From Gammaproteobacteria bacterium (GTDB lineage Bacteria > Pseudomonadota > Gammaproteobacteria > Pseudomonadales > Azotimanducaceae), in contig JAPPHD010000033.1 of the NCBI GenBank assembly GCA_028821125.1, positions 1 through 64,000 of the forward strand: a stretch of DNA of 64,000 nucleotides. The letters are read 5' to 3'. This document shows positions 61,719 to 64,000 of this stretch, in pieces. A program made the translations under genes and the position numbers. The number at the start of each line of letters is the position of its first letter. Positions within the stretch are counted from its first letter, which is position 1. The notes under the pieces were generated by a model, which was not told the origin of the DNA, searched no databases, and was given only the letters and a program-made list of their open reading frames with translations.

Positions 61719-63211
61719 TGTTTCGCCGATCCCGCTTCGGACTCGATCAGCGCACGCACCTCGTTCACCAGAATCTTGAACATGGCGTTGCGCGGCAGGG
61801 CGTCCACGAACGCCACCCGCACCGGCACGCAGTAGCCCGGTTCGCGCTCCGCGACCCACGCCTTCAGTTCGTCCGCCGATACCGAGGCGTGCTCACGCAT
61901 TACCACGGCCGCGGCGGGTACCTGGCCGAGCCGGTCGTCCGGCAGCCCCACCACCACCGCATCGGCCACGCCGGGGTGCAGCCGCAGCGCCTCGCCCACT
62001 GCATTGGCCGGAACCTTGAATCCGCCCCGCACCAGCACGTCGTCGGCCCGGCCCTCGATCCAGACGAACCCGTCCCCGTCCATGCGCGCCAGGTCGTTGG
62101 TCCGTATCCACCCCTTGAGCGCATCCGCCGGACGCCGCGGCGGATCGGCTTCCAGCAGGCCGACTTCGCCGCGCGGCAACTCGCCGCCCGTGTCCGGGTC
62201 CACGATCCGCACACCGGTGTCCGGCAGCGCACGACCGACGCTGCCGCGCTTCTCCTTGACAAGGGCCAGATCGTCACCGACGAAACCCGTTACCGGGCCC
62301 AGAAACTCCGTTGCGCCATAGGCGGTAATCACCGGTATGCCGTAGGCCGCCTCGAATTCGTCCGCGGTTGCCGGGTCCAGGGCAGCGGACGCCGCGCGGA
62401 AGACCGATGCGCTGACCAGGTATTCCCGGGGCACTTCGTTGTCGAGCAGCATCCGCAGCACCGCCGGCGGCGCGGCCAACTGGCGCGGCTTGTACTTTCG
62501 CACCGTCTCCGCCCAGCGCCAGATGTCGAAGCGCTCCATGAGCACGGTCGGACGCCCACGCCATGCGGCGGCCGCCGCACCGAGGACGCCACCCAGGCTC
62601 ACCAGCGGCACTGCGGAAATGGCTACGCCGCGCTGTCCCGGTGGACGCGGCTTGACCGGCCGCTCGCTTGCGAAAAACCGGTACGCCACCGGCACGCGCT
62701 TGGGCGGCCCGGTGGTGCCGCTGGTCAGAATCGTCACCGCCGAGTCGGCGACCGGCTCGTAGTGGGGGCCTGAACCCACGCGCTCGAGCCCCGGCACGAC
62801 CCGTACCGGCTGTTGCCGGTCGGCGGTCAGCTCGATGCCCAGGGTGCCTGTTGTGTGCAGCGCCTCCCGAAAACCCGGGCGCTGCCAGTCATCCACATCC
62901 GCCACCAGCACGGCCGGCCGCAAGGCCGTGAGGTCTGCACGGATCGCCGCGTCCGGCTGAATGGGGGTAACCAGCACCGCGCAACGGCGCATGGCGAACA
63001 CGGACAGGTAGGCGCCGAAGCAATGCGGACGCTGCCGGAGCACCAGGCCCACGCCTTCTCCATCGGGTACGCCCGCCGCCGCGAGCGCATGTCGCAACCC
63101 GTTGCTTACACGGGCGAGATCTCCCCACGTCCAGGTTTCATCCTCGTAGAAAACCGCCGGCGCATCGGGTTCGTCCCTGAACAGCTCTTTGATGCGTTCG
63201 TTAATTTCCAT
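61715..63211 (-). CDS. AMP-dependent acyl-CoA synthetase/ligase
   Basis: 498 residues. ATP/AMP motifs TILTSGTTGPPKRVP (P-loop-like), YGATEF, TNDLARMDGDGFVWIEGRADDVLVRGGFKV, and the catalytic Lys near the C-terminus (PRNAMFKIL; the usual Gly before Lys is Phe). Activates a carboxylic acid as acyl-AMP then acyl-CoA. It is the likely entry enzyme of the minus-strand catabolic series. 17 bases after the luciferase-like gene. Confidence 0.9.
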   Translation of the reverse strand: MEINERIKELFRDEPDAPAVFYEDETWTWGDLARVSNGLRHALAAAGVPDGEGVGLVLRQRPHCFGAYLSVFAMRRCAVLVTPIQPDAAIRADLTALRPAVLVADVDDWQRPGFREALHTTGTLGIELTADRQQPVRVVPGLERVGSGPHYEPVADSAVTILTSGTTGPPKRVPVAYRFFASERPVKPRPPGQRGVAISAVPLVSLGGVLGAAAAAWRGRPTVLMERFDIWRWAETVRKYKPRQLAAPPAVLRMLLDNEVPREYLVSASVFRAASAALDPATADEFEAAYGIPVITAYGATEFLGPVTGFVGDDLALVKEKRGSVGRALPDTGVRIVDPDTGGELPRGEVGLLEADPPRRPADALKGWIRTNDLARMDGDGFVWIEGRADDVLVRGGFKVPANAVGEALRLHPGVADAVVVGLPDDRLGQVPAAAVVMREHASVSADELKAWVAEREPGYCVPVRVAFVDALPRNAMFKILVNEVRALIESEAGSAKQ

Positions 63212-63228
63212 ACCGGGCCGAACGGTTT

Positions 63229-64000
63229 TTACGCAGCTTGGTTTTCTTCGATCAGCCCGTGCACGAGTTCGATGGTCTCCAGCTTGGCGTCGGTTCCCCG
63301 CCCCATGACCTGGAGTTGCAGAATGTCGATGCCGCTCTCCGCATACTCCCGCAAGCGGTCACGAACCATGTCCCTGGTGCCGATGACGCTGGCCTGCAGG
63401 GCCATCTCGTCCGGAATCCGGGCAACCGCCTCGTCGCGCCTGCCCGCCACCCAAAGCCGCTGCACGTCCACGGCCACATCTTCGTAGCCGATCCGTCGAT
63501 AGGCCTGGTTGTAGAAGTTGGTTTTCGGGGAACCCATGCCACCAAGCTGGAATGCGAGTGCAGGTTTGCGCCCCGCAATCATCTCCTCAACGTTGTCCCC
63601 CACGCCGACAACCGCGCCCACGGCAAGCTCAATGTCGTCGAAGTTCCGGCCGGCCCGCGCGGCGCCACGTCGCATGGGCTCGAAGTACGACTCTGCCGTC
63701 GCTGGCGTGAACGAGGTGCCGATCCATCCATCCGCCACTTCTCCGGTGTACTCCAGGGCCTTCGGCCCGAGCGTCGCGAGGAAGATCGGAATGTCCGCAT
63801 TCGGCCGATGGGCCAGCCGCAGCGCTTTCCCTTCGCCGCCCGGCAGGGGCAGCATATAGTGTTGGCCTTGGTAGCGGAGCTTTTCGCCCGCGAATGCGAG
63901 CTTCAGTATGTCCACCAGTTCTTTCATGCGCGCCAGCGGGTGGGCAAAAGGCACGCCGTGCAAGCCCTCGACCACCTGCGGGCCGCTCACCCCCAGCCCG
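63229..64000 (-). CDS. Luciferase-like (LLM class) oxidoreductase, partial at window edge
   Basis: The visible 257 codons run off the right end; LGLGVSGPQVVEGLHGVPFAHPLARMKELVDILKLAF shows that the N-terminal ~85 residues of the barrel lie outside. The apparent start at 63990 is internal (the family has GLGVSGPxVxEGxHG here). Features: NADIPIFLATLGPKALEYTGEVADGWIGT, and a C-terminal region fit for F420-dependent mycobacterial-type monooxygenases (TIGR03564/03559-like). Probably first in transcription of the ligase-dehydrogenase series. Confidence 0.9.
   Translation of the reverse strand, partial: GLGVSGPQVVEGLHGVPFAHPLARMKELVDILKLAFAGEKLRYQGQHYMLPLPGGEGKALRLAHRPNADIPIFLATLGPKALEYTGEVADGWIGTSFTPATAESYFEPMRRGAARAGRNFDDIELAVGAVVGVGDNVEEMIAGRKPALAFQLGGMGSPKTNFYNQAYRRIGYEDVAVDVQRLWVAGRRDEAVARIPDEMALQASVIGTRDMVRDRLREYAESGIDILQLQVMGRGTDAKLETIELVHGLIEENQAA

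Overview
This window is about 64 kb of high-GC (roughly two-thirds G+C by eye), densely packed bacterial DNA with no rRNA, tRNA, CRISPR array, transposase gene or prophage that I can see. Gene content (MmgE/PrpD, CaiB/BaiF CoA-transferases, split acyl-CoA dehydrogenases, crotonases, luciferase-like monooxygenases, a PQQ dehydrogenase, a multihaem cytochrome, a class III alcohol dehydrogenase and a nu-class glutathione transferase) points to an aerobic, glutathione-using proteobacterium, most likely a gammaproteobacterium of marine or host-associated metagenomic type. The lineage is an inference from gene content, not from a marker gene.

Layout. 1-750: a coupled pair of small nuclease-like genes at the left edge. 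968-4756: formaldehyde/alcohol dehydrogenase, a degenerate AAA ATPase and a Rieske oxygenase. 5030-9196: a DUF3604 lipoprotein facing an octahaem cytochrome/TPR lipoprotein, followed by a MazF-type toxin-antitoxin pair (9193-9782). 10011-13060: a tightly coupled operon of crotonase, CoaE, PHP phosphoesterase and two MaoC-fold hydratases. 13447-17539: PQQ dehydrogenase, CoA-transferase, ferredoxin. 17576-24510: a signalling and transport block (ABC-2 exporter, membrane fusion protein, a PP2C phosphatase fused to a STAS domain, a sodium symporter). 24763-38496: gamma-glutamyltransferase-like protein, flavin monooxygenase, aldehyde dehydrogenase, GST, MATE pump, rhomboid, an exported unknown, GMC dehydrogenase and MFS. 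38524-48170: MmgE/PrpD, a double CaiB fusion, two luciferase-like enzymes, a GPH symporter and a split acyl-CoA dehydrogenase. 48653-50631: a lower-GC two-gene ATPase/DUF4276-like cassette, a candidate anti-phage system. 50786-64000: a second CoA-linked catabolic block with luciferase-like proteins, acyl-CoA dehydrogenases, crotonases, SDRs and an acyl-CoA ligase.

How it fits together. The bulk of the genes activate an organic acid as a CoA thioester (ligase or CaiB transferase), desaturate it (acyl-CoA dehydrogenases), hydrate it (crotonases, MaoC) and oxidise the product (SDRs, aldehyde and alcohol dehydrogenases), with oxygenases (Rieske, luciferase-like, group D flavin type) opening the substrate. 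The two heteromeric-type acyl-CoA dehydrogenase pairs resemble those used for steroid or other ring/side-chain catabolism, but no gene here fixes the substrate.

The least expected signals are non-coding. A ~240-bp repeat with 31-bp inverted arms occurs at 4813-5056 and 33367-33609. A third, degenerate copy of its right end lies at 15679-15753. All three stop exactly at an ATGAAAG of, or just before, a gene for an exported protein. A compact multi-hairpin element sits at 13156-13239, and a REP-like palindrome at 51697-51751. Remnants are also visible: a 22-codon acyl-CoA dehydrogenase N-terminus (61650-61718) and a probable frameshift in the DUF3604 signal peptide.
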